The translations under genes were made by a program, and so were the position numbers. This document shows positions 7,543-16,499 of a stretch of DNA of 64,000 nt, piece after piece. The number at the start of each line of letters is the position of its first letter. Positions within the stretch are counted from its first letter, which is position 1. This DNA comes from Wenjunlia tyrosinilytica (GTDB lineage: Bacteria; Actinomycetota; Actinomycetes; Streptomycetales; Streptomycetaceae), in contig NZ_BMMS01000013.1 of assembly GCF_014646055.1 (NCBI RefSeq), forward strand, positions 62,001-126,000, in the 5' to 3' direction. A model generated the notes under the pieces. The model worked only from the letters and a program-made list of their open reading frames with translations, made no database searches and was not told the DNA's origin.

Positions 7543-8568
7543 ATGGACCGCGGGCGGGGGCAGGGGAGGCAGGCAATGGTGGCGGATGCGGCGCGGGCGG
7601 CGGGACCCGCCGAACCGGACGACGACGAGTTCTACGTGCTCACCGCGGTGATGCTCACCCCCGCGCAGTTCCCCGCCGTGCTCGCCGACGACTACCCCGC
7701 GGCGTGCGAAGTGCTCGGTCTGGACCCGCACCCGGAGGGCTACGGGCTGGTGCTCGGGCAGGACGCCGACGGTGCCCGCTGGACGGTGGCCGTCACCGAC
7801 ACCGCGCTGGTCGCGTGCGCCGTGGCGGCCTGGGACTGCGGTCTGGACTACGACCTGTCGCCGCCCGAGAGGTCCGTCGTCGGAGCGCTGCCCGGCTGGC
7901 CCCTGGCCGTGGCGGTCGCCGCCCCGAACCTCGCCGCTCCCCATGACCCGGCCGACTGCGGCATCCCCGCGCTGCGGCCCCCGGACGCGAACAGCTGGAA
8001 CTCCGCGGTGCGGCGGCTGGGCGCCGACGAGATAGCCCTCCAGTGGGCGCAGTTCCGTGCGCAGGTCGACGCCGATGTCACCTTCGTTGCCAAGGGCGGG
8101 AGCACGCAGGAGGAGAGCGGAGAGGGCGCCGCGAAGGGCGAGGCGGCGGCAGGCGCTGCCGAGGCCGGAGCGAGTGGGGCCGCCTCCGGTGTTTCCGGCG
8201 GAGCCCACGCCGGTGAGGCGGGTGAGGCGGGTGACGCCGGTGCGGTCGACGAGGCCGACGAGGCCGACGAGGCCGACGGCGGTGGGGCCGCCGGTGAAGG
8301 CGAGCCGGTCAGCGGGGTCAAGCGGGCGCTGCTCGACGCCGAGGAGTACATCAGGACGCCGCCTCCGCCCGGGCGGGTGCGCTCCTCCTTCGCCCCCGAC
8401 GGCGCCAGGACCGTCAGGGCCGACGGCCCCGGCTGGAGCCTGGTGGGACGCACCGACGACATCGCCTTCGTGCTGCTCGACGACCGGCCCGGCGAGATCC
8501 TGCCGGTCGGGCGCGGGCCCGATCTGCCGAGGCTGCTGAGCGGGCTGGACGAGGTCGCCCGCCGGTAG
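7543..8568 (+). CDS. Conserved-type hypothetical protein with acidic low-complexity middle
   Basis: 341 residues. A folded N-terminal part (to about residue 170; FYVLTAVMLTPAQFPAVLADDYPAACEVLG) is followed by an Ala/Gly/Glu region ending in three Glu-Ala-Asp repeats (about 235-247) and a short C-terminal domain (VRADGPGWSLVGRTDDIAFVLLDD). No signal peptide or membrane segment, so cytoplasmic. Two starts are plausible: ATG 7543 (GGGAG upstream) and ATG 7576 (AGGGGAGG upstream). Function not recognised. Transcribed toward the MerR gene but separated by 125 bases. Confidence 0.72.
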   Translation: MDRGRGQGRQAMVADAARAAGPAEPDDDEFYVLTAVMLTPAQFPAVLADDYPAACEVLGLDPHPEGYGLVLGQDADGARWTVAVTDTALVACAVAAWDCGLDYDLSPPERSVVGALPGWPLAVAVAAPNLAAPHDPADCGIPALRPPDANSWNSAVRRLGADEIALQWAQFRAQVDADVTFVAKGGSTQEESGEGAAKGEAAAGAAEAGASGAASGVSGGAHAGEAGEAGDAGAVDEADEADEADGGGAAGEGEPVSGVKRALLDAEEYIRTPPPPGRVRSSFAPDGARTVRADGPGWSLVGRTDDIAFVLLDDRPGEILPVGRGPDLPRLLSGLDEVARR

Positions 8569-8619
8569 GAGGCCGCCGGGCGAGCCGCGCCCGCCCGCAA
8601 ATCCGTTCGCCACCTCTGC

Positions 8620-8650
8620 TTGCACCTCACGCGACGTGAGGACGCAGCCT
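8620..8650 (+). promoter_or_regulatory. MerR/TipA-type operator-promoter
   Basis: A -35 box TTGCAC (8620-8625) and a -10-like CAGCCT (8645-8650) are separated by 19 bp, the long spacer typical of MerR-family promoters. The spacer holds a perfect dyad, CCTCACG-CGA-CGTGAGG (8625-8641). The layout closely resembles the thiostrepton-inducible tipA promoter as I recall it, so autoregulation by the downstream TipA-like protein is very likely. Confidence 0.85.
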
Positions 8651-8693
8651 GTTTCCCGTACCCGAAAACGAGAGGGAGCGGGGAGCACGCACC

Positions 8694-9470
8694 ATGGAGT
8701 ACTCCGTCGGACAGGTGGCCGCGTTCGCCGGGATCACCGTGCGCACGCTGCACCACTACGACGAGGTCGGCCTGCTCTCGCCGAGCACGCGCAGCCGAGC
8801 GGGACACCGGCGCTACAGCGACGCCGACCTGACCCGGCTCCAGCAGATCCTGTTCTACCGGGAGCTCGGCTTCTCCCTCGACGAGGTCGCGGCCGTCCTC
8901 GACGACCCGGTTGCCGACCCGGTGGCGCATTTGCGGCGGCAGCACGCGTTGCTGACCGAGCGCATCGAGCGCCTGCGGGAGATGGCCGCGGCCGTGGAGC
9001 GAGCGATGGAGGCGGAAAGAGTGGGCATCGATCTCACCCCCGAGGAGCGGTTCGAGGTCTTCGGCGACTTCGACCCCGACCAGTACGCGGAGGAGGCCGA
9101 GAGGCGCTGGGGCGGCACCGACGCCTACCGGCAGTCGCAGCGCAGGGTCTGCGGCTACGGCAAGGATGACTGGCTGCGCCACCGGGCCGAGCAGGCCGAC
9201 TGGGGCGAGCGGCTGGCCGCCCTCTTCGACAGCGGCGCACCCGCCGACAGCGAGGCGGCGATGGACCTCGCCGAGGAGCACCGCCGGCAGATCACCCGGT
9301 GGTTCTACGACTGCTCCTACGAGATCCACACCGGGCTCGGCGAGATGTACGTGGCCGACCCGCGTTTCACGGCGTACTACGAGAAGATCAAGCCCGGGGT
9401 GGCCACGTATGTGAGGGACGCGATCCTGGCCAACGCCGTGCGGCACCTCGACGAGCCCGATCGGACGTAG
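8694..9470 (+). CDS. TipA-like MerR family transcriptional regulator with TipAS domain
   Basis: 258 residues. Residues 1-70 are a MerR winged helix (YSVGQVAAFAGITVRTLHHY, SRAGHRRYSDADL, RELGFSLDEV). A dimerisation coiled coil follows (75-110), then a C-terminal TipAS antibiotic-recognition domain (about 120-258) with WFYDCSYEIHTGLGEMYVAD. In S. lividans TipAL, TipAS binds thiopeptides such as thiostrepton, covalently through a cysteine; the Cys in YDCSYE is a candidate but was not proven by alignment. Autoregulation through the 8620-8650 operator is predicted. GAGCGGGGAG precedes the start. Confidence 0.92.
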   Translation: MEYSVGQVAAFAGITVRTLHHYDEVGLLSPSTRSRAGHRRYSDADLTRLQQILFYRELGFSLDEVAAVLDDPVADPVAHLRRQHALLTERIERLREMAAAVERAMEAERVGIDLTPEERFEVFGDFDPDQYAEEAERRWGGTDAYRQSQRRVCGYGKDDWLRHRAEQADWGERLAALFDSGAPADSEAAMDLAEEHRRQITRWFYDCSYEIHTGLGEMYVADPRFTAYYEKIKPGVATYVRDAILANAVRHLDEPDRT

Positions 9471-9848
9471 GTCCTCCGGAAGGGCCGTCACCGGCGGGGC
9501 GGCGGGCTCGTGGACCATGGGACCTACGGAGTTACGGAGCTACGGACTTGGGGGCTGCGGGGCTGCGGGGCCCACTGCACCGGGGAGACCCGCGCGGCCG
9601 TCCCGTGTCCGCCGCCGCAATCGTCGATGCTCATGAGCGCATCGTGACTCCGCGCCGCGCCGCCCGCATGGGGGCGAGTCCTGCGGGCGCGGGCGGCGCT
9701 GCCGCGACGAAGCGCGCCTGTGGGCCGCGACGAAAGCGGGGCCTGCGGCCGGTGGGGACGACGGGAACCGAGGGCCGATCGCAGCCGTTGGTACGTTGGC
9801 CGTGTTGACCGAGCTGCCCCCCACCCGCCCCACAGGAGCGACCGACCC
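9471..9848. other. Intergenic region, no gene seen
   Basis: 378 bases. The only structure noticed is three TACGGA copies at 8-bp spacing (9525, 9533, 9541) and a GGGGCTGC doublet just after. It presumably carries the DedA promoter near its end. Confidence 0.4.
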
Positions 9849-10649
9849 GTGACCACCCTTGCCCTCGGTACCAGCTGGCTGGATCCGAACTACCTGATTT
9901 CCCAGTTCGGGTTGATCGGCATCCTGGCCATCGTCTTCGCCGAGTCCGGGCTCCTGATCGGGTTCTTCCTCCCCGGCGACTCCCTGCTGTTCACCACCGG
10001 TCTGCTGTGCGCGGACCACACGTTCATCAAGCAGCCGCTGTGGGTGGTGCTGACGGGGGTGGCGGTCGCCGCCATCGCGGGTGACCAGGTGGGCTACCTC
10101 TTCGGCCGCAAGGTCGGGCCCTCGCTGTTCGGACGGCAGGACTCCAAGCTGTTCAAGCAGGAGAACGTCGAGAAGGCACACGACTTCTTCGAGAAGTACG
10201 GCCCGCGCTCCATCATCCTCGCCCGCTTCGTGCCCATCGTGCGCACCTTCACGCCCATCGTCGCGGGCGTCAGCCGCATGAACTACCGCACCTTCGTCGT
10301 CTACAACGTCATCGGCGGCATCCTGTGGGGCTGCGGTGTCACGGTCGCCGGGTACTTCCTCGGGCAGGTGGACGCCGTCCGGGCGCATGTGGAGCTGATC
10401 CTCGTCGGCATCGTGGCGGTCTCCGTGATCCCGGTCGTGATCGAGGTGCTGCGTGCCCGCCGCAAGGGCAAGGGCGCGAAGGCCGCCAACGGCGCAACGG
10501 GCAGCGCGGGCGGCCCGGCCGAGGGAACCGAGCGAACCGGGCGGGCCGAGGGCAGCCACCACACCGCGGACCACGGGGGCGAGGCCGACGGCCAGGACGC
10601 CAGGGGCTCCATACCCAAGCGCGGCCGCCACCGTGCGCGCTCGCGCTGA
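9849..10649 (+). CDS. DedA family membrane protein
   Basis: 266 residues, GTG start with CAGGAG upstream. It shows the DedA core: GLIGILAIVFAESGLLIGFFLPGDS, the re-entrant-type glycine motif GDQVGYLFGRKVG, then FFEKYGPRSIILARFVPIVRTFTPIVAG and three later hydrophobic helices. DedA proteins are undecaprenyl-phosphate or phospholipid flippase-like transporters needed for envelope homeostasis; the Glu near 33, Asp44 region and the two Arg of ARFVPIVR are the usual key residues. The last 50 residues are hydrophilic and poorly conserved. The following ThrE-like gene starts about 100 bases later. Confidence 0.92.
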   Translation: MTTLALGTSWLDPNYLISQFGLIGILAIVFAESGLLIGFFLPGDSLLFTTGLLCADHTFIKQPLWVVLTGVAVAAIAGDQVGYLFGRKVGPSLFGRQDSKLFKQENVEKAHDFFEKYGPRSIILARFVPIVRTFTPIVAGVSRMNYRTFVVYNVIGGILWGCGVTVAGYFLGQVDAVRAHVELILVGIVAVSVIPVVIEVLRARRKGKGAKAANGATGSAGGPAEGTERTGRAEGSHHTADHGGEADGQDARGSIPKRGRHRARSR

Positions 10650-10750
10650 GCACGGACTCCTTCTCCCGGCCACCCTCGTGGCCATGCTCTCCGGCTGTCA
10701 GGCATTGTGGGAGCGGCATCGGTGGGACGGGAGGGACGAGGAGAGGCACG

Positions 10751-12388
10751 TTGGCTCACAGGAACGGGTCCGGGGAGGGCGCGAACACGGCGTCGGGCAC
10801 GTCGGCGCTGGAGGACCACAAGCCCGTCCCGGACGAGGCCCATTCCGCCTTCACCCCGCCCCTGGGGGTTCCGCTGCCGCCCCCGCCACCGGTTGAGGGC
10901 TCGGCGTTCACGCTCCCCGGCGGCTCCACCACGGGCACCAACCCGCTGCCGCCGCAGCCCCCGGCGCAGCGGTCGGCGGCGTTCACCCCGCCCGGCGGCA
11001 TCCCCGTCGTCCGCGCCACCGGCGGACCGTGGCAGGACCGTATGCGCACCCTCCTGCGCACGCGGACGCACGAGCGCAGCACCCCCGAGCAGAGTGCCCC
11101 GCAGGAGATCTCCGTCCCGCGTGTACTCGACCTCATCCTGCGCCTCGGCGAGCTCCTGCTGGCCGGGGGCGAGGGCGCCGAGGACGTCGAGGCGGCGATG
11201 TACGCGGTGGCGCACGCGTACGCGCTGGACCGCTCCGAGCCCAATGTCACGTTCACCCTGCTGTCGATCTCCTACCAGGCGTCCCTGGTGGACGACCCGG
11301 TCACCGCCAGCCGAGTCGTGCGGCGCCGGGGCACCGACTACACACGGCTGGCCGCGGTGTACCGGCTCGTGGACGACATCGCGCACGGTGAGCTGAAGGT
11401 GGAGGAGGCCTACCGGCGCCTCGCTGGCATCCGCCGCAACCGGCACCCCTACCCCGGCTGGCTGCTGTCGGCGGCGGGCGGTGTGCTCGCGGGAGCGGCG
11501 AGTGTCCTGGTCGGCGGTGGCCCGGTGGTCTTCCTGGCCGCGATGGTGGCCGCCGTGCTCGGCGACCGGCTGGCCTGGCTGCTGGCCGGACGAGGACTTC
11601 CGGAGTTCTACCAGTTCGTCATCGCCGCCATGCCCGCGGCCGCGATGGGCGTGATCCTGGAGCTGACCCGGCCCGACATCGAGGCCTCCGCCGTCATCAC
11701 CGGTGGACTGTTCGCCCTGCTGCCGGGAAGACCCCTCGTGGCGGCGGTGCAGGACGGCCTGACCGGCTTCTACATCACCGCGTCGGCGCGTCTGCTGGAA
11801 GTGATGTACCTGGTCGTGGGCATCGTCTGCGGTGTCCTGCTCGTGCTGTACGTCGGCCTGCGCTTCGACGCCGAGCTCGACCCCGAGCAGGCGTTCCGGA
11901 CGGTGGAGCGGCCGCCCGTGCAGCTGATCGCGGCGATGGTGCTGACGCTGGCGTTCGCGGTGATGCTCCAGTCGGAGCGGCAGACCCTGCTGATCGTGAC
12001 GCTCAACGGCGGCATCGCCTGGACCGTCTTCGCCGTCCTGCACGACCAGGCGGACGTCTCACCGGTCCTGGCCACGCTGGTGGCCGCCGGCCTCGTCGGG
12101 CTGTTCGGGCAGTTGCTGTCGCGCTACCGGTTCGCGTCCGTGCTGCCGTATGTGACGGCGGCGATCGGCCCGCTGCTGCCCGGTAGCGCGATCTACCGGG
12201 GCCTGCTGTCGTTCGCGCAGGGCCACGCCGTCACCGGCTGGTCGGAGCTGAGCAAGGCGGCCGCGCTCGCGCTGGCCATCGCCGTGGGTGTGAACCTCGG
12301 TGGAGAGGCCAGCCGCCTGTTCCTGCGGGTACCCGGCTTCGAGGACCCGGCGAGGCGCCGGGCGGCGAAGCGCACCCGGGGCTTTTGA
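10751..12388 (+). CDS. Threonine/serine exporter family protein (ThrE-like)
   Basis: 545 residues from a TTG at 10751 with GAGGAG about 8 bases upstream; no ATG or GTG with a ribosome site begins the frame. The first 95 residues are Pro/Gly-rich with a repeated AFTPP/AFTLPGG motif. Residues about 115-260 are the soluble ThrE N-terminal domain (GELLLAGGEGAEDVEAAMY, RRRGTDYTRL), followed by about 10 membrane helices in two 5-helix halves. ThrE exports L-threonine and L-serine in Corynebacterium; the substrate here is inferred. The convergent terminator lies 20 bases downstream. Confidence 0.88.
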   Translation: MAHRNGSGEGANTASGTSALEDHKPVPDEAHSAFTPPLGVPLPPPPPVEGSAFTLPGGSTTGTNPLPPQPPAQRSAAFTPPGGIPVVRATGGPWQDRMRTLLRTRTHERSTPEQSAPQEISVPRVLDLILRLGELLLAGGEGAEDVEAAMYAVAHAYALDRSEPNVTFTLLSISYQASLVDDPVTASRVVRRRGTDYTRLAAVYRLVDDIAHGELKVEEAYRRLAGIRRNRHPYPGWLLSAAGGVLAGAASVLVGGGPVVFLAAMVAAVLGDRLAWLLAGRGLPEFYQFVIAAMPAAAMGVILELTRPDIEASAVITGGLFALLPGRPLVAAVQDGLTGFYITASARLLEVMYLVVGIVCGVLLVLYVGLRFDAELDPEQAFRTVERPPVQLIAAMVLTLAFAVMLQSERQTLLIVTLNGGIAWTVFAVLHDQADVSPVLATLVAAGLVGLFGQLLSRYRFASVLPYVTAAIGPLLPGSAIYRGLLSFAQGHAVTGWSELSKAAALALAIAVGVNLGGEASRLFLRVPGFEDPARRRAAKRTRGF

Positions 12389-12407
12389 GCCTCCCCCACC
12401 ACGGCGA

Positions 12408-12438
12408 GGGCGCCGCACCCCAGCCAGGTGCGGCGCCC
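12408..12438. terminator. Bidirectional terminator between thrE-like gene and ppa
   Basis: A perfect 12-bp stem (12408-12419 with 12427-12438) with a 7-base loop, located between two convergent genes. Confidence 0.8.
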
Positions 12439-12456
12439 GTCGTTGTCTGCGGGTCG

Positions 12457-12506
12457 GGACTCAGTGGGAGTGCCCGGAGTGTCCGGACTCAGTGGGAGTG
12501 CCCGGA
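12457..12506. repeat. 22-bp direct repeat (28-bp period) spanning the ppa stop codon
   Basis: Identical 22-bp copies at 12457-12478 and 12485-12506, the second containing the last codons (GHSH) and stop of ppa on the minus strand. The first copy lies just past the gene end. Confidence 0.88.
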
Positions 12507-12983
12507 CTCGGCCAGTCGCTTGATCGAGTTCTGGATCTCGGTCTCGGCGTCGGTGCGGCCCACCCAGGAAGCGCCCTCGACGGACTTGCCGGGCTCCAGG
12601 TCCTTGTACACCTCGAAGAAGTGCTGGATCTCGAGCCGGTCGAACTCGGAAACGTGGTGAATGTCGCGCAGGTGCTCCATGCGCGGGTCGGAGGCGGGTA
12701 CGCAGAGCACCTTGTCGTCGCCGCCGGCCTCGTCCGTCATCCGGAACATGCCGATGGCACGGCACTTGATCAGGACACCGGGAAACGTGGGCTCATCGAG
12801 GATCACCAGAGCGTCCAGCGGGTCGCCGTCCTCACCGAGGGTGTTCTCGATGTAGCCGTAGTCCGCCGGGTAGCGGGTCGAGGTGAAGAGCATGCGGTCA
12901 AGACGGATACGACCGGTCTCGTGGTCGACCTCGTACTTGTTCCGCGAACCCTTCGGGATCTCGATCGTGACGTCGAACTCCAA
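12489..12983 (-). CDS. ppa: Inorganic pyrophosphatase
   Basis: 164 residues. Family I soluble pyrophosphatase with [20 protein letters not shown] at the start and the signature [12 protein letters not shown] with its metal-binding aspartates. It hydrolyses PPi and so drives biosynthetic reactions. The start is taken as the TTG at 12983 because GGAGG lies 6-8 bases upstream and homologues begin (M)[11 protein letters not shown]; a further upstream ATG would add about ten unsupported residues. The His-rich C-terminus (SGHSH) is normal for actinobacteria. The last codons are duplicated downstream. Confidence 0.96.
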   Translation of the reverse strand: MEFDVTIEIPKGSRNKYEVDHETGRIRLDRMLFTSTRYPADYGYIENTLGEDGDPLDALVILDEPTFPGVLIKCRAIGMFRMTDEAGGDDKVLCVPASDPRMEHLRDIHHVSEFDRLEIQHFFEVYKDLEPGKSVEGASWVGRTDAETEIQNSIKRLAESGHSH

Positions 12984-13212
12984 GGCTGGCTCCTCCATGA
13001 TCGATAAGCACACTTGCGGCGATTAAGTGTCACAGATCTGGCGTCCAGCCCATCCGCCGGTCCGGCGGTGGAGAGAGAAAGGCCAGGTCAGAGTCGCTGT
13101 GTGCGGTGTATCACACAGCGCATATGAACGGATTCAGGACGAGTGGGCCCTGGCTCAATGGTAGTAACCCGGGCCATCGCTGTCCTGAGGGCCCCGAACC
13201 GGCCCCCGACGT

Positions 13213-16200
13213 TCAGGCTCGCAGGAGCTGAAGGGTTTCGTTCGGGGGGTTGATGCCCTCCGTCCGGTCCTGGAGGACGGTGACGGCGGCGGCGACGGCT
13301 CGTGCTTCGGCGGCGATCGACGGGGCTTCGAATTCGGCGACGGAGGCGACCGCGAGGACCGCGATCCGTGTCATGGCTGCCGAGGGGCGCTCGGCAGCCA
13401 TGAGTGCTTTCGTGAGGCCGAGGAGAAGGCGCCACGTGGCCGCCTTCTCGGCATCGGCTTCCCTCAGCCCGTGAAGCTCGATCGCAGCCGTCAGTGACCG
13501 GACGCGGTCGGCCGACTTCTCGGGCGGAACGATGATCCAGTCGGTGCCCGCTCCGATGGCTGCCCATATCCACCTGGTCAGAAGGCGGGACAGGAAGTCC
13601 CCGGGAGCCGACGACTGGTCGCGGCGCAGGCGGACGGCGAGTTCGACGAGGTGCGTGGACACGAACGTCGACGCGGGACCCTCGCTCCGCAGAGCGTGCA
13701 GAGCGCCGTAGTCGTCCGTGCCGTTGCACCCCAGGAGTTCGAGCAGATGGTCGCATGTTGCGCCGATACCCGGTCGCCGCGCCACGGCCGCGCGGTGGGC
13801 CTCTTTCCTGAGGAAGCGTGCGGCAAGGACGGCGTGGACGAGGACGACGCGGAGGTCCTGCGGGGTGAGGGGGACGCCGAGTAGGACCCCGGTGTCCAGG
13901 CCGAGGCCTTCGACGTGGACACGTGCCCGGTGGGGATCGAGGGCGACCAGGGGGCTGAGCGAGTCGGCGAACATCCGCTGGCGGCCCTCGCTGGGGCTCA
14001 GGGGTGATTCCAGCGCCTCTCTGAGGGCGGGTTCGGCGCTGCCGTCGAGAACAGCGGTACGGATACGTCGGACAGTGCCGCGCGCCCTTGGCGAGGGGGT
14101 GCCATGGTCCCGCGCCGGCGCCGCCACCTCCCGGTGGTAGGCCACCGCCCTGGCCCGCTCCAGAAGATCCTCCAGCCCGGCCAGGAGCGCCGCTTCGCTC
14201 TCCTCCTCCCAGCGCGCGCGGGTCCGTTCCACCGTCGTGCTCCACGGATGGGTCACACCCTCCGGCACCCACAGTCTCGGCTCCGGGTTCTCGATGTCGT
14301 CCGCGTCGGACATCCACGTCGTGCGGCCCTCCTCCAGCACCGGGCGCGCCGCCGGGTCCTCCAGCTGGACCTGGTCCGGGAAGCGGTACAGGACGCTGTC
14401 CGAGGTCAGGTCGTTGACCCACTGAAGGAACGCCCGCGCGGCCGCGGCCGTCATGCCGACCGCCGTCGCGTCCTCGTCCTGCTCGCGCTCCCCGTCCTGC
14501 GGGCCGCTCGGCGGCAGAGCGTGCTCCGGGTTCTCCTCCGCGAAGAGCCGGTAGATCCCGTTGGTCACCGGCCGGGAGCAGATCAGGGTGTCGTCGGAGA
14601 GCCTGACGGCTTCGCGCAGATGCCGTGTCACCGTCACCGCGGTCATCAGCCGCCGCAGCGGCGTTCCCCGCGGCGACTGAAGCGCCTCCTGCCGGAAGCC
14701 GTCCAGGCGGCGCCGCGTGGCCGGGTCGAGGGTGGCCGCCTCGTCCTTGCAGTCGAAGGCCAGCGCGATCGCGGGCACGCTCCTGTCCTCCAGGCATGCC
14801 TCGACGATCTCGCTGGGGTCCGTGCGCGCCGCCCACAGCAGCGTCGTCTCCCGCCACCAGGGGTCCCTCACCCCCCTCACCAGGTCGGCGGTGAGGCCGT
14901 GGTCACGGATGTGGGCCGACGCCAGGTGCTCCTGGAAGGTCTGGTGGGCGAAGCAGTACAGGCCCGCCTCGCGTTCGAGCAGGAGCCCGCTCATCACGAT
15001 CGGCGCCAGGAATTCCCGCGCCGGGCCCGAGGCGCCCACGCGCTCCAGCGCCGGGCGCAGCACGGACTCGGCCCGCTCAGCGGGAAGGTCGCGGGTCTTC
15101 TCGGCCATCATCCGGTACGCCAGCTCCCGCATGACGACCTCCTTCTTCGCCCCGGAGACCTCCGTGTCGGCCGTGACCAGGCCCTTGCCCTCCTCCTGGC
15201 GGCGCCACAGCAGCACCTGGCAGATCTCCGCGTACAGCTCGGCGCGGCTGCCGGGCAGCGCGTGGCGGTACTTGTGGACGTTGGCGATCATGGTCAGGAG
15301 CAGGGGGTTGGCGGCGAGGTCGTAGAGCATGGGGCGGTTGCGCAGGCGCCGCAGCAGGTCCTCGGCCGCGTTCGACGCCCGAAGTCGCACTCCCTCGTCG
15401 TCGAGGCCGGTGCTGATCCGTTCGACGGCCTGGTACCAGCCGTGCAGGAAGCGGCTGATCTGCTCGCCGGTGAAGCGGCGCACCCGCAGCACCTGGGCGC
15501 GGTTCAGCCGGGCGGACTCATAGCCCTGGGGCCGTGAGGTCAGCACCCAGTCGTTGCGCGGATAGCGGGCGATCTGGCGCTCCACCCAGCTCACGATGAG
15601 CTTGCGGTCCTGGGCCAGCGCGACCTCGTCGAGCCCGTCGAGCATGACGACGCAGCGGCCTTTGGAGAGCTGGTCCTCCAGCCATCCGGGGGGCTCGCCG
15701 TCGGGCAGGTCGGACAGGCAGTGGCGGATCCGCTCGGCCAGCGGGCGGTGGGGGTTCTCCACGACGGCGGCCACATGGTCGCGCAGGAACAGCAGGATGG
15801 GCAGGTTCCTGGGCCGGTCCTTGCCGCCGCGGGCGAGCCTCACGGCGGTGTGCTCGAGCAGGGTCGTCTTGCCGGTCCCCGGCTTGCCGATCACCGCGAG
15901 CACCACGGGCTCCGGCTTTTGCAGCAGATCGCCGATGGACAGCCGCCGAGGCACCGGCCGGGCGGCGCCCACGAGCGGTCCGTCGCCAGCCCGGTGCGGG
16001 GGGACGGCCCGCAGGCCGACGTCGACGAAGACCTCCTCCAGTTGCGGGGTCTGCTCGCCGATGGTGGCCATGCCCTTGAGGTCGGTGAAGCGGTGGGTCT
16101 GCCGCACGTACTCGAGGTACTGGCGCTCGAAACGGGTCAGCCGGCCGCGCAGCGCAAGGTCGACCCGGTCGGCCACCCGCTCGGCCCAGCGCCCCTCCAG

Positions 16201-16386
16201 GACCGTGAAGACCTTCCCCGCGAAGGCCACGACGGCAAGCAGGACCTCGCAGGCGAGGACGATCGCCACGGCCAGGGCCGGATGCTCGGCCGCCTGCGCC
16301 CGCAGGGCCACCAGCACTCCGGCAGGGACCAGTAACGCGAGGCCCAGGACCCCTGCCTGTGCCGCTTTCGAACCGCCACCCGCCAC
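13213..16386 (-). CDS. Membrane-anchored NACHT-domain STAND ATPase with FGE-like segment
   Basis: 1057 residues, GTG start with GGGGAGG upstream. Two membrane helices (about 13-29 and 37-57) anchor it. A conserved pre-NACHT stretch (FERQYLEYVRQTHRFTDLKG) leads to the NACHT ATPase: Walker A GKPGTGKTT (167-175), Walker B VVMLDGLDEV (246-255), sensor VLTSRPQGY (281-289), and winged helix to about 490 (FAHQTFQEHLA). Residues about 595-710 (RPVTNGIYRLF, TAAAARAFLQWV, YRFPDQVQLE) resemble a decayed formylglycine-generating-enzyme/EgtB domain. The C-terminal 300 residues are helical, perhaps a sensor. STAND NACHT proteins are bacterial NLR-like switches, several antiviral. No partner gene is adjacent. 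It interrupts the usual ppa-carboxypeptidase neighbourhood, suggesting acquisition. Confidence 0.85.
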   Translation of the reverse strand: MAGGGSKAAQAGVLGLALLVPAGVLVALRAQAAEHPALAVAIVLACEVLLAVVAFAGKVFTVLEGRWAERVADRVDLALRGRLTRFERQYLEYVRQTHRFTDLKGMATIGEQTPQLEEVFVDVGLRAVPPHRAGDGPLVGAARPVPRRLSIGDLLQKPEPVVLAVIGKPGTGKTTLLEHTAVRLARGGKDRPRNLPILLFLRDHVAAVVENPHRPLAERIRHCLSDLPDGEPPGWLEDQLSKGRCVVMLDGLDEVALAQDRKLIVSWVERQIARYPRNDWVLTSRPQGYESARLNRAQVLRVRRFTGEQISRFLHGWYQAVERISTGLDDEGVRLRASNAAEDLLRRLRNRPMLYDLAANPLLLTMIANVHKYRHALPGSRAELYAEICQVLLWRRQEEGKGLVTADTEVSGAKKEVVMRELAYRMMAEKTRDLPAERAESVLRPALERVGASGPAREFLAPIVMSGLLLEREAGLYCFAHQTFQEHLASAHIRDHGLTADLVRGVRDPWWRETTLLWAARTDPSEIVEACLEDRSVPAIALAFDCKDEAATLDPATRRRLDGFRQEALQSPRGTPLRRLMTAVTVTRHLREAVRLSDDTLICSRPVTNGIYRLFAEENPEHALPPSGPQDGEREQDEDATAVGMTAAAARAFLQWVNDLTSDSVLYRFPDQVQLEDPAARPVLEEGRTTWMSDADDIENPEPRLWVPEGVTHPWSTTVERTRARWEEESEAALLAGLEDLLERARAVAYHREVAAPARDHGTPSPRARGTVRRIRTAVLDGSAEPALREALESPLSPSEGRQRMFADSLSPLVALDPHRARVHVEGLGLDTGVLLGVPLTPQDLRVVLVHAVLAARFLRKEAHRAAVARRPGIGATCDHLLELLGCNGTDDYGALHALRSEGPASTFVSTHLVELAVRLRRDQSSAPGDFLSRLLTRWIWAAIGAGTDWIIVPPEKSADRVRSLTAAIELHGLREADAEKAATWRLLLGLTKALMAAERPSAAMTRIAVLAVASVAEFEAPSIAAEARAVAAAVTVLQDRTEGINPPNETLQLLRA

Positions 16387-16499
16387 TGCCCGCCTCCCCC
16401 GATCGGATCCCAGGGTGCTACGGGCCTGCGGCGGTGGCAGGCGTTTGCCTGATTAAGTGTCTTCGACATCTTCAACAACGGGGAAAGGGCTGGTGGCCG

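Noticed and set aside
10325-10750. Extension of the ThrE-like ORF back into the DedA gene
   Set aside because: It overlaps DedA in another frame; a TTG with a good ribosome site at 10751 explains the gene.
13140-13185. tRNA-like stretch (CTGGCTCAATGGTAGTAACCC)
   Set aside because: It superficially resembles a D-arm but no acceptor stem, anticodon arm or T-arm can be formed around it.
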